Assembly: GCF_003031265.1 (NCBI RefSeq)
Contig: NZ_CP019966.1
Location: forward strand, 2,914,001 to 2,978,000
Source of the DNA: Rhodopseudomonas palustris
GTDB lineage: Bacteria > Pseudomonadota > Alphaproteobacteria > Rhizobiales > Xanthobacteraceae
Direction: 5' to 3'
Length of the DNA: 64,000 nt
Under the pieces are notes generated by a model. It searched no databases. It saw nothing but the letters and a program-made list of their open reading frames with translations, and had not been told where the DNA came from. Each line of letters begins with the position of its first letter. The stretch's first letter is position 1. Position numbers and translations under genes: made by a program. Below are positions 17,919 through 26,432 of this stretch, piece after piece.

Positions 17919-17976
17919 CCGCGCGCCGCGGGAGGGCATTCAAAGGCTCGCCGCGGCAGAGCCTGCCCCCAAACGA

Positions 17977-18004
17977 AAACCGGGCCCCTTTCGGAGCCCG
18001 GTTT
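17977..18004 (-). terminator. terminator of pucBA
   Basis: A 9-base-pair stem, AAACCGGGC with GCCCGGTTT, lies 30 bases past the pucA stop. Read on the minus strand it is followed by TCGTTT. It separates pucBA from the convergent small gene and could serve both sides. Confidence 0.75.
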
Positions 18005-18033
18005 GGCAACACAGCTCAGAAGAGCAGTATTGA

Positions 18034-18213
18034 TTAGCCGACGTTGACCGACGACTCGATCGCCGCGGCCTTGCCGTTCCAGTACTTCGAGAACCAGGTG
18101 GTGTGCGACAGCACAGCGAAGTGCACCAGGATCGCGATCACGGTGACGCTGCCGAGCAGGAGCGGGAGACCGACGGTCGGCTTCACCACAGTCCAGATAC
18201 GAGCTTGATTCAT
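18034..18213 (-). CDS. pucA: LH2 light-harvesting protein alpha subunit
   Basis: A 59-residue single-span protein that pairs with PucB to hold bacteriochlorophyll and carotenoid in the peripheral LH2 antenna. It starts [20 protein letters not shown] and carries the bacteriochlorophyll ligand His31 in [13 protein letters not shown]. Tyr44-Trp45 follow, the pair that hydrogen-bonds the B850 pigments, so the complex should be of the 800-850 nm rather than the 800-820 nm type. The tail [14 protein letters not shown] is short. Missed by usual length cutoffs. It follows pucB by 25 bases in the usual B-A order. R. palustris carries several puc pairs; I cannot say which this is. Confidence 0.96.
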   Translation of the reverse strand: MNQARIWTVVKPTVGLPLLLGSVTVIAILVHFAVLSHTTWFSKYWNGKAAAIESSVNVG

Positions 18214-18238
18214 ATTCTATACTCCTTTGGGCAGCTAA

Positions 18239-18382
18239 TTAGTGCAGCCAGGGCGAGTAAACGTAGGCGAGGAAGTGCGCGACGATCGCGATCGCACCGA
18301 AAATGCGGGTGCCATCGATCACGTGCTTGTGGAGCTCTTCGGACTCCTCGACCGTCAGGCCGGTCAGCGTCTTGTCAGCCAT
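18239..18382 (-). CDS. pucB: LH2 light-harvesting protein beta subunit
   Basis: A 47-residue single-span antenna protein that starts [20 protein letters not shown]. His18 and His36 (the latter in [17 protein letters not shown]) are the B800-region and B850 pigment-binding histidines. Length and motifs match LH2 beta subunits. It is the first gene of the pucBA pair. About 90 bases upstream of its start is the perfect palindrome TTGAGCCGGCTCAA, consistent with FixK/FnrL-type anaerobic activation. The pair is isolated here, next to a tRNA gene and away from any photosynthesis cluster. Confidence 0.96.
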   Translation of the reverse strand: MADKTLTGLTVEESEELHKHVIDGTRIFGAIAIVAHFLAYVYSPWLH

Positions 18383-18474
18383 TTTGAGACCTCATAATGG
18401 GGTTTCTGCGCATCGCCGAGCCGCGTTGCGGCCCTCGATGGCGCGCATAATGACCCGCTCCCCCCGACCGAACA

Positions 18475-18488
18475 TTGAGCCGGCTCAA
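18475..18488. promoter_or_regulatory. FixK/FNR-type box upstream of pucBA
   Basis: TTGAGCCGGCTCAA is a perfect 14-base palindrome that fits the TTGA-N6-TCAA consensus of the CRP/FNR family (FixK, FnrL, AadR). It lies 93 bases upstream of the pucB start, a plausible distance for activation at about -40 of a promoter. Low-oxygen activation of antenna genes through this family is well known. The site is seen in the sequence; the identity of the bound regulator is inferred. Confidence 0.7.
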
Positions 18489-18739
18489 ATTTTCGTGAGC
18501 GCTGCGTGATCCGTTGGTCGTAAGGCGGTAGCGAGATGCCGGGTTCGGCCGCTTTATTGTGGACCAGCGGATTGCCAAAAGGCCCTTGGTGCGCGCATTC
18601 CCGGTCGAATCGAGCTCACGGAGCGGACGGGTGACGGCGATCGATTTGGGAGCTGCTGGGCCAAGTGACCGTCGACGAAGAGAATAAAGAGCCAGCTCTG
18701 GACGAGCCGATCAGTCTTCGATCTGACGAGTAAGGCGCA
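18489..18739. other. pucBA upstream region to tRNA-Lys
   Basis: Together with the 90 bases before pucB, this forms a gap of about 357 bases without a gene. Apart from the FixK-type box I find no recognisable PpsR site (TGT-N12-ACA) and no coding frame with support. Confidence 0.4.
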
Positions 18740-18815
18740 TGGTGAGCGCGGAGGGACTCGAACCCTCGACCCCATGATTAAAAGTCACGTGCTCTACCGG
18801 CTGAGCTACGCGCTC
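18740..18815 (-). tRNA. tRNA-Lys (TTT anticodon)
   Basis: A complete 76-base cloverleaf on the minus strand. The acceptor stem is GAGCGCG with CGCGCTC, the D arm is AGCTCAGCCGGTAGAGC, and the anticodon loop is CTTTTAA (anticodon TTT, at 18780-18782). The T arm is GAGGGTTCGAGTCCCTC. The discriminator A is followed by an encoded CCA. The anticodon reads AAA and AAG codons for lysine. Confidence 0.96.
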
Positions 18816-18968
18816 ACGTGAGGCGCTGTGTAGGGGGCGGGGCCGGCGGGGTCAATACCCGCGGTAACCGCGCCAGCCGCAGCCAAAGCCGAATTGGCTC
18901 AAGCCCACAGATATTTATCCAATCTTCCTCGTGCAACCAATCAGCTGGCGCGCACGGCGGCGACGCGC

Positions 18969-21803
18969 TTACGCGTCGCGGTGAAGTTCGGAGGCGACCT
19001 TCTGCGGCGCCGGGATCGGGGTCGGCAGGGCAACGGGGCGCAGGCCGATCAATTCGGCGGTCCGCACCGCGGTCGCGGTCCACCAGCCGAATTGGTTGAT
19101 TCGCGAGTTCTCCAGAATCGCGATCGCCACCGCCGCCAGGAAGGGCAGGCTCTGCAGCACCAAGACGCCGGCGAAAATATAGATCTCTGTGATCTGGATG
19201 TTGCTGTTGGAGACCACCAGGATCGCGGCGCCGATCAGCAGCAGCACGCCGATGACGGCCTCCCAGAACGCCTGGAATTCCACCGACATCATCGTCAAGC
19301 CGCCCTTGGAAGTGCGGGCGAAGGCGAGGTGCTCGGTGATCAGGCCCTGGGCGACGGCGCGGGACACCGTCCACTGCACCGACATCGCCGCGATCATCGC
19401 CCCCAGCATCTGCGGCACGCCGATCTTCACCCGCAGCCGGTACAGCACCAGGAAGTGCGCCAGCGTGACGATGAAGGAGGCGATGATCGGCAGGGTGAGG
19501 ATCTTGTCGGGAATCGCGATGTCGGCGAACGCCACGATCGGCACCCAGATCAGGTTGAGGATCGCCACCACCACGCCGAGGCTTTCGGCGCCGAGCCAGT
19601 TCAGCCAGCCGAGGCCGAATTCGCGGCGCTGGTCGCGGGAAAGGCGGCTGTTGCCGGGCAGGAACCGGCGCCAGTGCTTCTTGATGATCTGGAAGCCGCC
19701 ATAGGCCCAGCGATGCCGCTGCTTCTTGAACGCCTCATAGGTGTCCGGCAGCAGGCCGTAGCCGTAGCGGGTGTTGGTGTAGTGGGTGAGCCAGCCGTGC
19801 TCCATGATCTCGAGGCCGAGATCGGAGTCCTCGCAGATGGTGTCGCTCGACCAGCCGCCGGCCATGTCCATCGCGGCCCGGCGGATCAGGCACATCGTGC
19901 CGTGCACGATGATGCCGTTGTACTCGTTGCGCTGGACCATGCCGATGTCGAAGAACCCGGCATATTCGCCGTTCATGATGTAGTGCATCAGCGAGCGGTC
20001 GCCGTCGCGATGCTCCTGCGGCGCCTGCACCAGGCCGACTCGCGGGTCGTCGAAGGCGGGCACCAGGTCCTTCAGCCAGTCCGGGGTCACCACATAGTCG
20101 GCGTCGATGATGCCGATGATCTCGGCATCGACCGCGGTGCGCTCCATCGCGATCCGCAGCGCGCCGGCCTTGAAGCCTTTGACCTTCTCGGCGTTGATGA
20201 ACTTGAAGCGTTCGCCGAGCTCGCGGCAGTGATCCTGGATCGGCTGGGTAAAGGCCGGGTCGGGCGTGTTGTTGATGATCACCACGACTTCGAAGTTCGG
20301 GTAATCGAGCCGCGCCAGCGCATCCAGCGTCTGCTTCAGCATCTCCGGCGGTTCAAAATACGCCGGGACGTGAATCGAGACCTTGGGGAAGGTCACCGGT
20401 TCGCCCTTGGCGAGCGCGGCGGCGCGCCGGGCTTCCTGGGCGTCCGTGAGGGCGCGGGTGATCAGGCGGCGCGGCTTGCGGCCGAAGGCGACCGCCGAGA
20501 TTTCCTCGATCCGGGCGAGGGCGATCGCCACCAGCGGCACCAGCAGGATCATGCCGAGCGTCAGCGCGAAGGCTGAACCGAACAGGAAGTAGTGCCCGTT
20601 CCAATAGGCGAACACCGTCGCGGCCCAGGCGCCGGCGCCGTGGGCGGCCGCCGACAGCAGTAGCGTCTGCATCGCCGTCGGCGCGGCAAGCTGCAGGATC
20701 GGCAGCGACAGCAGGATGCCGACCAGCAACGCGATGCCGGCAAGCTTCCAGTAGTTCGGATCGACCACAGGGCCGGTCCAAGCGAACTTCGGCTGGCGCG
20801 AGGCGTCGAGGAAGCCCCAATACGGACCGACGCCGCCTTCGAAGAACTTCCAGGGCTGATCGATCGCTTCAACGATGTTGTATTCCATGCCGATCGAGTC
20901 GGCGCGGCTGACGAAGTTGCGCAGCGTCACCGCCTGTTCGAATTGACCGGGCACCGCGGCCTTGCGGTTATAGCCCGCGCTCGGCCAGCCGAATTCGGCA
21001 ATCACGATGCGCTTGCCGGGGAACGCCTCGCGCAGCTTCTGGTAGATGATCATCGCCTGATCGACCGCCTGCTTGGCGGAGAAGCCTTCCCAGTAAGGCA
21101 GGACGTGCGCGGCGATGAAGTCGACCGAGGAGGCGAGCTCGGGGTGCTCGAGCCAGATGTTCCAGATTTCGCCAGAGGTGACCGGCGCTTTGACCTGAGA
21201 CTTCACGCGCTGGATCAGGCGGGTCAGCCGACGGACGTTGTTTTCGGCCGTGGCCCAGCGCACCGCTTCGTCACGTTTGTCGGCCGGCTGGGCTTCGGCG
21301 TCCCGGACCCGCTGGTTCTCTTCGGCCACCAGACGGTAGCGCTCTTCCTCGCTCAGCCCGAGATTTTCCAGCGGGATCTGATCGCCGCGATACACCGTTT
21401 CGTTGCCGACCACGATGCCGCTGACATTGGCGTTGTGCTTGGCGAGGTCGATCGCGGCCTGGATCTCGCGCTCGTTGCGGGTAACGTCTTTGTCGATCCA
21501 GGCGCCGACATTGACCTTCAGGCCGAACTCATTGGCGATCGGGGGCACCATCTCGGGACCGCCGGTCGACGAATACAGACGGATGGCGCGGGTCTGCGCC
21601 GACAGCTTCTTCAGGTCGGAGCGGATCCGCTCAGCGGTCGGGAAGTTGTCGACGTCCGGATGGCCAGAGCCATCGAACGGCGCGTAGGACACGCTCGGTA
21701 GCATGCCGGTGAAGTCGGCGGCTTGTTGTTTCTCCCGAAGGAGGCCCCAGAGCCCGGCGTGAGCGGCGGTGACGAAAAGCAGAACGGCGACGACAGCGCG
21801 CAT
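18969..21803 (-). CDS. ndvB: NdvB-like beta-glucan synthase with fused GH17-like domain
   Basis: A 944-residue inner-membrane protein predicted to polymerise the beta-(1,3)-linked part of Bradyrhizobium-type cyclic glucans. The start at 21803 (MRAVVAVLLFVTAAHAGLWG) gives a good membrane anchor. Residues about 35-330 form a GH17-like domain with GIVVGNETVYRGD (acid/base Glu) and IAEFGWPSAG (nucleophile Glu). Two spans follow (about 345-435). Then comes a processive family-2 glycosyltransferase (about 475-720): IDADYVV for the DxD, a CEDSDLGLEIMEHG block, and QRHRW for QxxRW. Five or so spans follow. The two neighbouring genes are also glucan genes. Confidence 0.85.
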   Translation of the reverse strand: MRAVVAVLLFVTAAHAGLWGLLREKQQAADFTGMLPSVSYAPFDGSGHPDVDNFPTAERIRSDLKKLSAQTRAIRLYSSTGGPEMVPPIANEFGLKVNVGAWIDKDVTRNEREIQAAIDLAKHNANVSGIVVGNETVYRGDQIPLENLGLSEEERYRLVAEENQRVRDAEAQPADKRDEAVRWATAENNVRRLTRLIQRVKSQVKAPVTSGEIWNIWLEHPELASSVDFIAAHVLPYWEGFSAKQAVDQAMIIYQKLREAFPGKRIVIAEFGWPSAGYNRKAAVPGQFEQAVTLRNFVSRADSIGMEYNIVEAIDQPWKFFEGGVGPYWGFLDASRQPKFAWTGPVVDPNYWKLAGIALLVGILLSLPILQLAAPTAMQTLLLSAAAHGAGAWAATVFAYWNGHYFLFGSAFALTLGMILLVPLVAIALARIEEISAVAFGRKPRRLITRALTDAQEARRAAALAKGEPVTFPKVSIHVPAYFEPPEMLKQTLDALARLDYPNFEVVVIINNTPDPAFTQPIQDHCRELGERFKFINAEKVKGFKAGALRIAMERTAVDAEIIGIIDADYVVTPDWLKDLVPAFDDPRVGLVQAPQEHRDGDRSLMHYIMNGEYAGFFDIGMVQRNEYNGIIVHGTMCLIRRAAMDMAGGWSSDTICEDSDLGLEIMEHGWLTHYTNTRYGYGLLPDTYEAFKKQRHRWAYGGFQIIKKHWRRFLPGNSRLSRDQRREFGLGWLNWLGAESLGVVVAILNLIWVPIVAFADIAIPDKILTLPIIASFIVTLAHFLVLYRLRVKIGVPQMLGAMIAAMSVQWTVSRAVAQGLITEHLAFARTSKGGLTMMSVEFQAFWEAVIGVLLLIGAAILVVSNSNIQITEIYIFAGVLVLQSLPFLAAVAIAILENSRINQFGWWTATAVRTAELIGLRPVALPTPIPAPQKVASELHRDA

Positions 21804-21990
21804 CGCGACTAAACCATAAGGGGCCAGTTTGGCAGGTGGACTAACCCGTCCCCGAGGTCTGTCCACATCGTGGGCGCATCACTGTACGGATGCGCCCCGT
21901 GTCCAAGCAACTCGGCCGACCCCATGGCGAATTGAGGGCGTCCGGCGACCAAACCCGAGAAAATCCCGAACGTTCCAGCGCGCCGCGGAG

Positions 21991-22575
21991 TTATTTCGCA
22001 GGTGCGGGAGCCGGAGCCGCCGGTTGCTGCGGGGCAGGCGCTTGCGCCGGCTTGGCGGCCGGACCGGGAGGCGTTGCGGCCGCTGCGGCAGGCTGCTGCT
22101 GGGCGGTCGGATTGATCCAGCATGCGTGCACGCGTCCGCTGAGACTGTCGGGAGCTTTCGGGTCGATAGGACCAGATCGCACGACACACCTGAATGCCGC
22201 CTGAATGTGACCCGTCGGGCAGCCGAAGCGATCGTACATGTCGAGGTGACGGAATGCGGTGTCGAGGTCGTCGCGCCACATCAGCACCACGACGCGGCGG
22301 CCGAGCCAGACGCATTCGGGATTGCCGGCGGGGCCGTTGATTGCCTGCGCAGCTTCGGCGAATTCGTCGGTCTTCTTCTGGCTTTCCTTGAGCGCGTCGG
22401 CAGTCGACTGAGCCGGCTGATTATTGGCGGCCGCCGGCGGCTTCTGCGTCTGGTCCTGGGCGCGCAGATCACCGCTCTGGGCGATCGCGCCGCCGACGCC
22501 GACCGACAGAGCAAGACCGCTCACGGCCAGGCAACGCAGCATCGCGTTCTGGAACTCAAGGAATACTCGTCGCAT
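21991..22575 (-). CDS. NdvD-like exported protein of the beta-glucan locus
   Basis: A 194-residue protein predicted to be exported: MRRVFLEFQNAMLRCLAVSG opens it, and a hydrophobic segment ends near GAIAQS. The central part has GNPECVWLGRRVVVLMWRDD and MYDRFGCPTGHIQAAFRC, with four cysteines. The tail is very rich in Ala, Pro and Gln. In Bradyrhizobium a small gene (ndvD) of unknown biochemical role lies between ndvB and ndvC and is needed for cyclic beta-(1,3),(1,6)-glucan synthesis. Position and size make this the likely counterpart, but similarity is inferred from context. An internal start at 22542 is possible. Confidence 0.75.
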   Translation of the reverse strand: MRRVFLEFQNAMLRCLAVSGLALSVGVGGAIAQSGDLRAQDQTQKPPAAANNQPAQSTADALKESQKKTDEFAEAAQAINGPAGNPECVWLGRRVVVLMWRDDLDTAFRHLDMYDRFGCPTGHIQAAFRCVVRSGPIDPKAPDSLSGRVHACWINPTAQQQPAAAAATPPGPAAKPAQAPAPQQPAAPAPAPAK

Positions 22576-22861
22576 CGTGTCCCCGATCTCGTTGCCGGGC
22601 CATCGCGGCGCCGGTCCATCCACCTGATGCCGCTTGAATTCGTCGCCGATAGGGCGTGGCCCTCGGCAGAATCCCATGACGGACATTTTTGATTTTGTCC
22701 AGCAATGGCAGTTCGTCCTTCGGTGCATGGCGACGAATTGATGGCGGAAGAACGTCTGTTGTCGTGGCGGCTGAACGGCGCAGTGCACAAGGCGGCCTTG
22801 GCAGATCGGTCGCGAGCGGCTAATCGACGGGACCCTTTTACGACGGACGGAATCGAAATCC

Positions 22862-24472
22862 TTGCGCACGCCGCTGTTGTTGATCCCGATCTCGTTGGCC
22901 ATGATCTTCGGTGTGTGGTGGTGGATCGCCACGCCGATCACGCTCGAACGAGCGCCGATCGAAGCCAACTCCAAACTGGAATGCGTCTCTTACGCGCCGT
23001 TCCGCGGCGCGCAGACGCCGCTCGATCCGACGACGCATATCGACGCCGAGCAGATCGCGCAGGATATGGCGCAGCTCGCTAAAATCTCGAAGTGCGTTCG
23101 TACCTATTCGATCGATAACGGCCTCGACCAGCTGCCGCCGCTCGCCGCCAAGGTCGGGCTGAAGGTGTTGCAGGGCATCTGGCTGTCGAACGACCGCTCG
23201 AAGAACCTTGCGCAGATCGCAACCGCGGTCGGACTCACCAAAGCCTATCCGGACGTGATCACAGGTCTGGTGGTCGGCAACGAAGTCTTGCTTCGCGGCG
23301 AGATGACGACGGCGGATCTGGCTGCGACTATCCGGCTAGTGAAGGCGCAGGCCAAGGTGCCGGTGACCTATGCGGACGTCTGGGAATACTGGCTGCGTAA
23401 CCGCGAGATCTACGACGCGGTCGATTTCGTCACGATCCATATCCTGCCGTACTGGGAGGACATGCCGGTTCGCGCCCGCTACGCCGCGAACCACGTCGAT
23501 GCGATCCGCAAGCAGGTCGCGGTCGCCTTCCCGGGCAAGGAAATCCTGATCGGCGAAACCGGATGGCCGAGCGCCGGCCGGATGCGCGAAGGCGCGTTGC
23601 CGTCGCGTGCCAACCAGGCGCGGGTGGTTTCGGAGATTCTCGCTCTCGCCAAGGCGGAGAACTTCCGCGTCAATCTGATCGAAGCCTATGACCAGCCTTG
23701 GAAGCGCGACCTTGAAGGCACGGTCGGCGGTTATTGGGGCCTGATCGACGCCGACAACCGTGCCGAGAAGTATCCGGCCGGTGTGCCGATCAGCAACTTC
23801 CCGTATTGGAAGCTCGATGCTGCCGCCGGCATGACGCTGAGCGTTCTGGTATTTCTGACCGCAATCCTGACGCTGCGTCGGCGCCCGTGGGCGCCGCGGC
23901 TGATCTCCTGGCTGGCGGTCGGCACGTCGGCGACGGTCGCCGGCATCCTGCTCGGTATCGCGGTCGACAAGCTGCTGGTCGAAAGCTACGGCGTCGGGCG
24001 CTGGGCGCAGTGGAGCCTGCTGCTCGCCAGCGGCATTTTGACGCCGATCCTCGGCGCGCATGCGTTGATGTCCGGCCGGCCGCTTCCGACCTTCCTGGAT
24101 CTGTTCGGACCGCGCGAAGACCGGTCGCACTCGTTTGCGACGTGGGCGCTTGGTCTGGCTGTGGCGGTCACCGTGCTGATCGGCGCTCAGACCGCGCTCG
24201 GCTTCACCTTCGATCCGCGCTACCGCGACTTCCCGTTCGCGTCGCTGACGATGGCGGTGGTGCCGCTGTTCCTGCTGATGCTGCTGAACCGGCCGCAGCA
24301 GGGGCTCCGGCCGATCGCCGAAGCCTCGTTCGCCGGCCTGTTCGCCGTTTGCGCGCTGTACACGGTGTTCAACGAAGGGCCGAAGAACTGGCAGTCGCTG
24401 TGGACCTGCGCAGTTTACGCGATGCTCGCGCTCACGCTGTGGCGGGCGCGGGTCGCGCAAACCCCAAAATAA
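22862..24472 (+). CDS. ndvC: NdvC-like GH17-family membrane glucosyltransferase
   Basis: A 536-residue protein from TTG 22862 (MRTPLLLIPISLAMIFGVWW). An N-terminal membrane anchor is followed by a GH17-like domain (about residues 38-315) with LVVGNEVLLRGE (acid/base Glu) and IGETGWPSAG (nucleophile). About seven membrane spans then run to the end. Bradyrhizobium NdvC has this size and design and is thought to form the beta-(1,6) links or close the ring of cyclic glucans. It is divergent from the small ndvD-like gene, with a 286-base shared promoter region. Its last 41 bases overlap the convergent membrane-protein gene. Confidence 0.84.
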   Translation: MRTPLLLIPISLAMIFGVWWWIATPITLERAPIEANSKLECVSYAPFRGAQTPLDPTTHIDAEQIAQDMAQLAKISKCVRTYSIDNGLDQLPPLAAKVGLKVLQGIWLSNDRSKNLAQIATAVGLTKAYPDVITGLVVGNEVLLRGEMTTADLAATIRLVKAQAKVPVTYADVWEYWLRNREIYDAVDFVTIHILPYWEDMPVRARYAANHVDAIRKQVAVAFPGKEILIGETGWPSAGRMREGALPSRANQARVVSEILALAKAENFRVNLIEAYDQPWKRDLEGTVGGYWGLIDADNRAEKYPAGVPISNFPYWKLDAAAGMTLSVLVFLTAILTLRRRPWAPRLISWLAVGTSATVAGILLGIAVDKLLVESYGVGRWAQWSLLLASGILTPILGAHALMSGRPLPTFLDLFGPREDRSHSFATWALGLAVAVTVLIGAQTALGFTFDPRYRDFPFASLTMAVVPLFLLMLLNRPQQGLRPIAEASFAGLFAVCALYTVFNEGPKNWQSLWTCAVYAMLALTLWRARVAQTPK

Positions 24473-24812
24473 GCAGCCCGATCGCGATCCCCGACAGGCC
24501 GATATTGTAAAGTACGATGCCGAGGCCGGCGCAGATCACACCGCCGGTGAGCAGCACGATCGACGGTCGGATGAAGTGCAGCGCCGCGATCACCAACGCG
24601 GCGATGCCGAATACCGAATTCTGAAACAGATACGTCATCAGCAATCGGGCTTTGCACAGCATCGAGCGCAAACCTGCGTCGCAGGCCAGAGCCACGGTCG
24701 ACAGCTCGATCGCGAGGTAACGCAGGTACAGCGCGTAGCCGACGGTCAGGAAACCGACGATCAGCAGGAACTGCACCTGATACGGAGTAAGGCGGAACGG
24801 CTTTTTCTTCAT
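24432..24812 (-). CDS. small integral membrane protein
   Basis: A 126-residue protein from ATG 24812 (MKKKPFRLTPYQVQFLLIVG). About four membrane spans are visible: FLLIVGFLTVGYALYLRY, YLFQNSVFGIAALVIAAL, IVLLTGGVICAGLGIVLYNI and GIAIGLLILGF. Two cysteines (ACDAGLRSMLC) lie between spans 1 and 2. I do not recognise a family. The start is chosen because the 43 upstream codons of the open frame are arginine-rich noise. It overlaps the 3' end of the ndvC-like gene tail to tail by 41 bases. Confidence 0.65.
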   Translation of the reverse strand: MKKKPFRLTPYQVQFLLIVGFLTVGYALYLRYLAIELSTVALACDAGLRSMLCKARLLMTYLFQNSVFGIAALVIAALHFIRPSIVLLTGGVICAGLGIVLYNIGLSGIAIGLLILGFARPAPATA

Positions 24813-24885
24813 AGCGTGATTATGCTGCGCTTCGAGAGGGCGAACAAGCTGACGCGGCGTTCGTGATCGAGGCCGCCCCGAGCTT

Positions 24886-26277
24886 TTAGCGGATGCCGAG
24901 GATCGATGACAGGGTGGCCGGCCGTGGCGGCGGAGGTGCATCCTGCGCTGGTGCCGGCGGAGGCGGCGGCGGTTCGGGCTGCTGCAAGGTCACGCGCTCG
25001 CGATGCCGGCGCACCGGGCGTTGCGGCGCCGGTTGGGGTGCGCTCGCAGGCGCTGCCATCGGCAGACGCTGGCCGTCATAGACTGACGCTTCGCAGGACC
25101 GGTCCGCACTGCCGAGCGCCGCGCAGACCTTCGCCGCAGCGGCGGCGTCAGCGATCGGACCGGCGACCAGCCGCAACTGGGTGGCGTTGCCGTTTTCCTT
25201 GATCATGATGATCGGCTGCAGGCCCTTGAGCGCCTTCTGGGTCTTCGACAGCTTGCGCCACAACCCGCGCAGCCCCTCGACGGTGTTGGCGGCGCCGAGG
25301 TCGACGCCGAAGTCGGTGCGCGGCGCCGGCGTCTCGGCGGCAGCCTCGGCGTCCTCGCTGGTCTCTTCGGGCGACGTCGCCGCCTTAGGCTCGAGCAGCT
25401 TGGCCGCGCCGGGATCCGGCGGTGCCAAGATCGACCGCGACGGCATCAACGGCGTGGTCGAAATCATCGCCGCCGCGGTCTGCGCCGCGGGCCGCTCTGG
25501 CGGTGCCGGCTCCAGCCGCGGTTTGTCGAGCCGAGATCTCTCCTGAGGTTTCTCCGCCACCGCCTTGTCATCCGACGGCTTTTTCGCCTCCACAGCAGCA
25601 GGAGCTTGGGCCGCGGCCGGCTCTTCCGGCTTGGCCGGAGCGGGTGCCACTGCAGCGGCTGCAGCGACCGCGGGGGATGATGCCGGGGCGGCCGCGTTGG
25701 AAGCAGGCTCGATCGCACCCAGCTTCTTGGCAGGGGCGGCGGGCGTATTCGGCTTGGTTTCGACCGGAGCGACCGGCGGCGCAGGTGGGGGCGTCTCTTT
25801 GGTGGGGATCTCCGGCAGGGTTGCGGCCGGTCCCCAACGGTCCATCGGATTGTCGGTCGCGGGTGAGTGCGGCTTGCTGCCGCCCGCCTGCACCCGCGCG
25901 ATCGAACCTGTGACCGAGTCCAGGCCCTGTTCGAGCGTGCCGACGCGCGCATACAGCCGGTCGCGGTCGGTGTTCAGCGACTCGATCGCCGCGGTGAGCC
26001 GGCTGGTGGCCGTCTGAGTGTCCTTGGCGAGGCGCTGGATCATCTGCGACTGCTGAGCGACGTCCGCCGCCGCCGTCTGCTCGCGGCGCCGGTCGGTGAC
26101 GTTCTGGACCGCCATAACGGCGAGCACGACGGCACCGAGCGAGGCAACCGCCCACGATCCCAGGCGCCACTTGTCCTGGGTGTTGAGCTCTTCTTCATCT
26201 GCCAGCAGCCGGGTCAGCCAGCCGCCCGTTTCCTCGGTCGCGAAGCTGTCTGCCAGATCGTCGGTTTTTCTGGCCAT
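24886..26277 (-). CDS. membrane-anchored coiled-coil protein with SPOR-like C-terminus
   Basis: A 463-residue protein. A short cytoplasmic N-terminus is followed by one membrane span (SWAVASLGAVVLAVMAVQNV, about residues 41-60). A likely coiled coil comes next (about 70-130). A long Ala/Pro-rich linker covers most of residues 140-320. The C-terminal domain (about 330-415) contains LRGLWRKLSKTQKALKGLQP and LRLVAGPIADAAAAAKVCAA, which resembles a SPOR-like peptidoglycan-binding fold with two cysteines. A Pro-rich tail follows. A role in the cell envelope or division is likely but not shown. It is divergent from glmU, a cell-wall precursor enzyme. Confidence 0.72.
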   Translation of the reverse strand: MARKTDDLADSFATEETGGWLTRLLADEEELNTQDKWRLGSWAVASLGAVVLAVMAVQNVTDRRREQTAAADVAQQSQMIQRLAKDTQTATSRLTAAIESLNTDRDRLYARVGTLEQGLDSVTGSIARVQAGGSKPHSPATDNPMDRWGPAATLPEIPTKETPPPAPPVAPVETKPNTPAAPAKKLGAIEPASNAAAPASSPAVAAAAAVAPAPAKPEEPAAAQAPAAVEAKKPSDDKAVAEKPQERSRLDKPRLEPAPPERPAAQTAAAMISTTPLMPSRSILAPPDPGAAKLLEPKAATSPEETSEDAEAAAETPAPRTDFGVDLGAANTVEGLRGLWRKLSKTQKALKGLQPIIMIKENGNATQLRLVAGPIADAAAAAKVCAALGSADRSCEASVYDGQRLPMAAPASAPQPAPQRPVRRHRERVTLQQPEPPPPPPAPAQDAPPPPRPATLSSILGIR

Positions 26278-26432
26278 CGGATGGTCTCAAAGCCTTGAAG
26301 CGCGCAACGCGAATCAGATGCCCAACAGTATCAGGGAATTGCCGTTTTCAGGTGGGCCGCGCTTGCCGCCGGAGCCGCAAACCCGTTTCCCCTTCGTGGC
26401 AAAACCCTTTATGAGGGCCGCATCACCAGACC

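Noticed and set aside
18740..18815. The tRNA-Lys gene as an attachment site for an integrated element.
   Set aside because: No integrase gene and no repeated tRNA 3' end were found nearby.
18894..20576. A 560-codon plus-strand frame across the ndvB-like gene.
   Set aside because: Antisense shadow; composition dominated by His, Arg, Asp and Gln and no domain.
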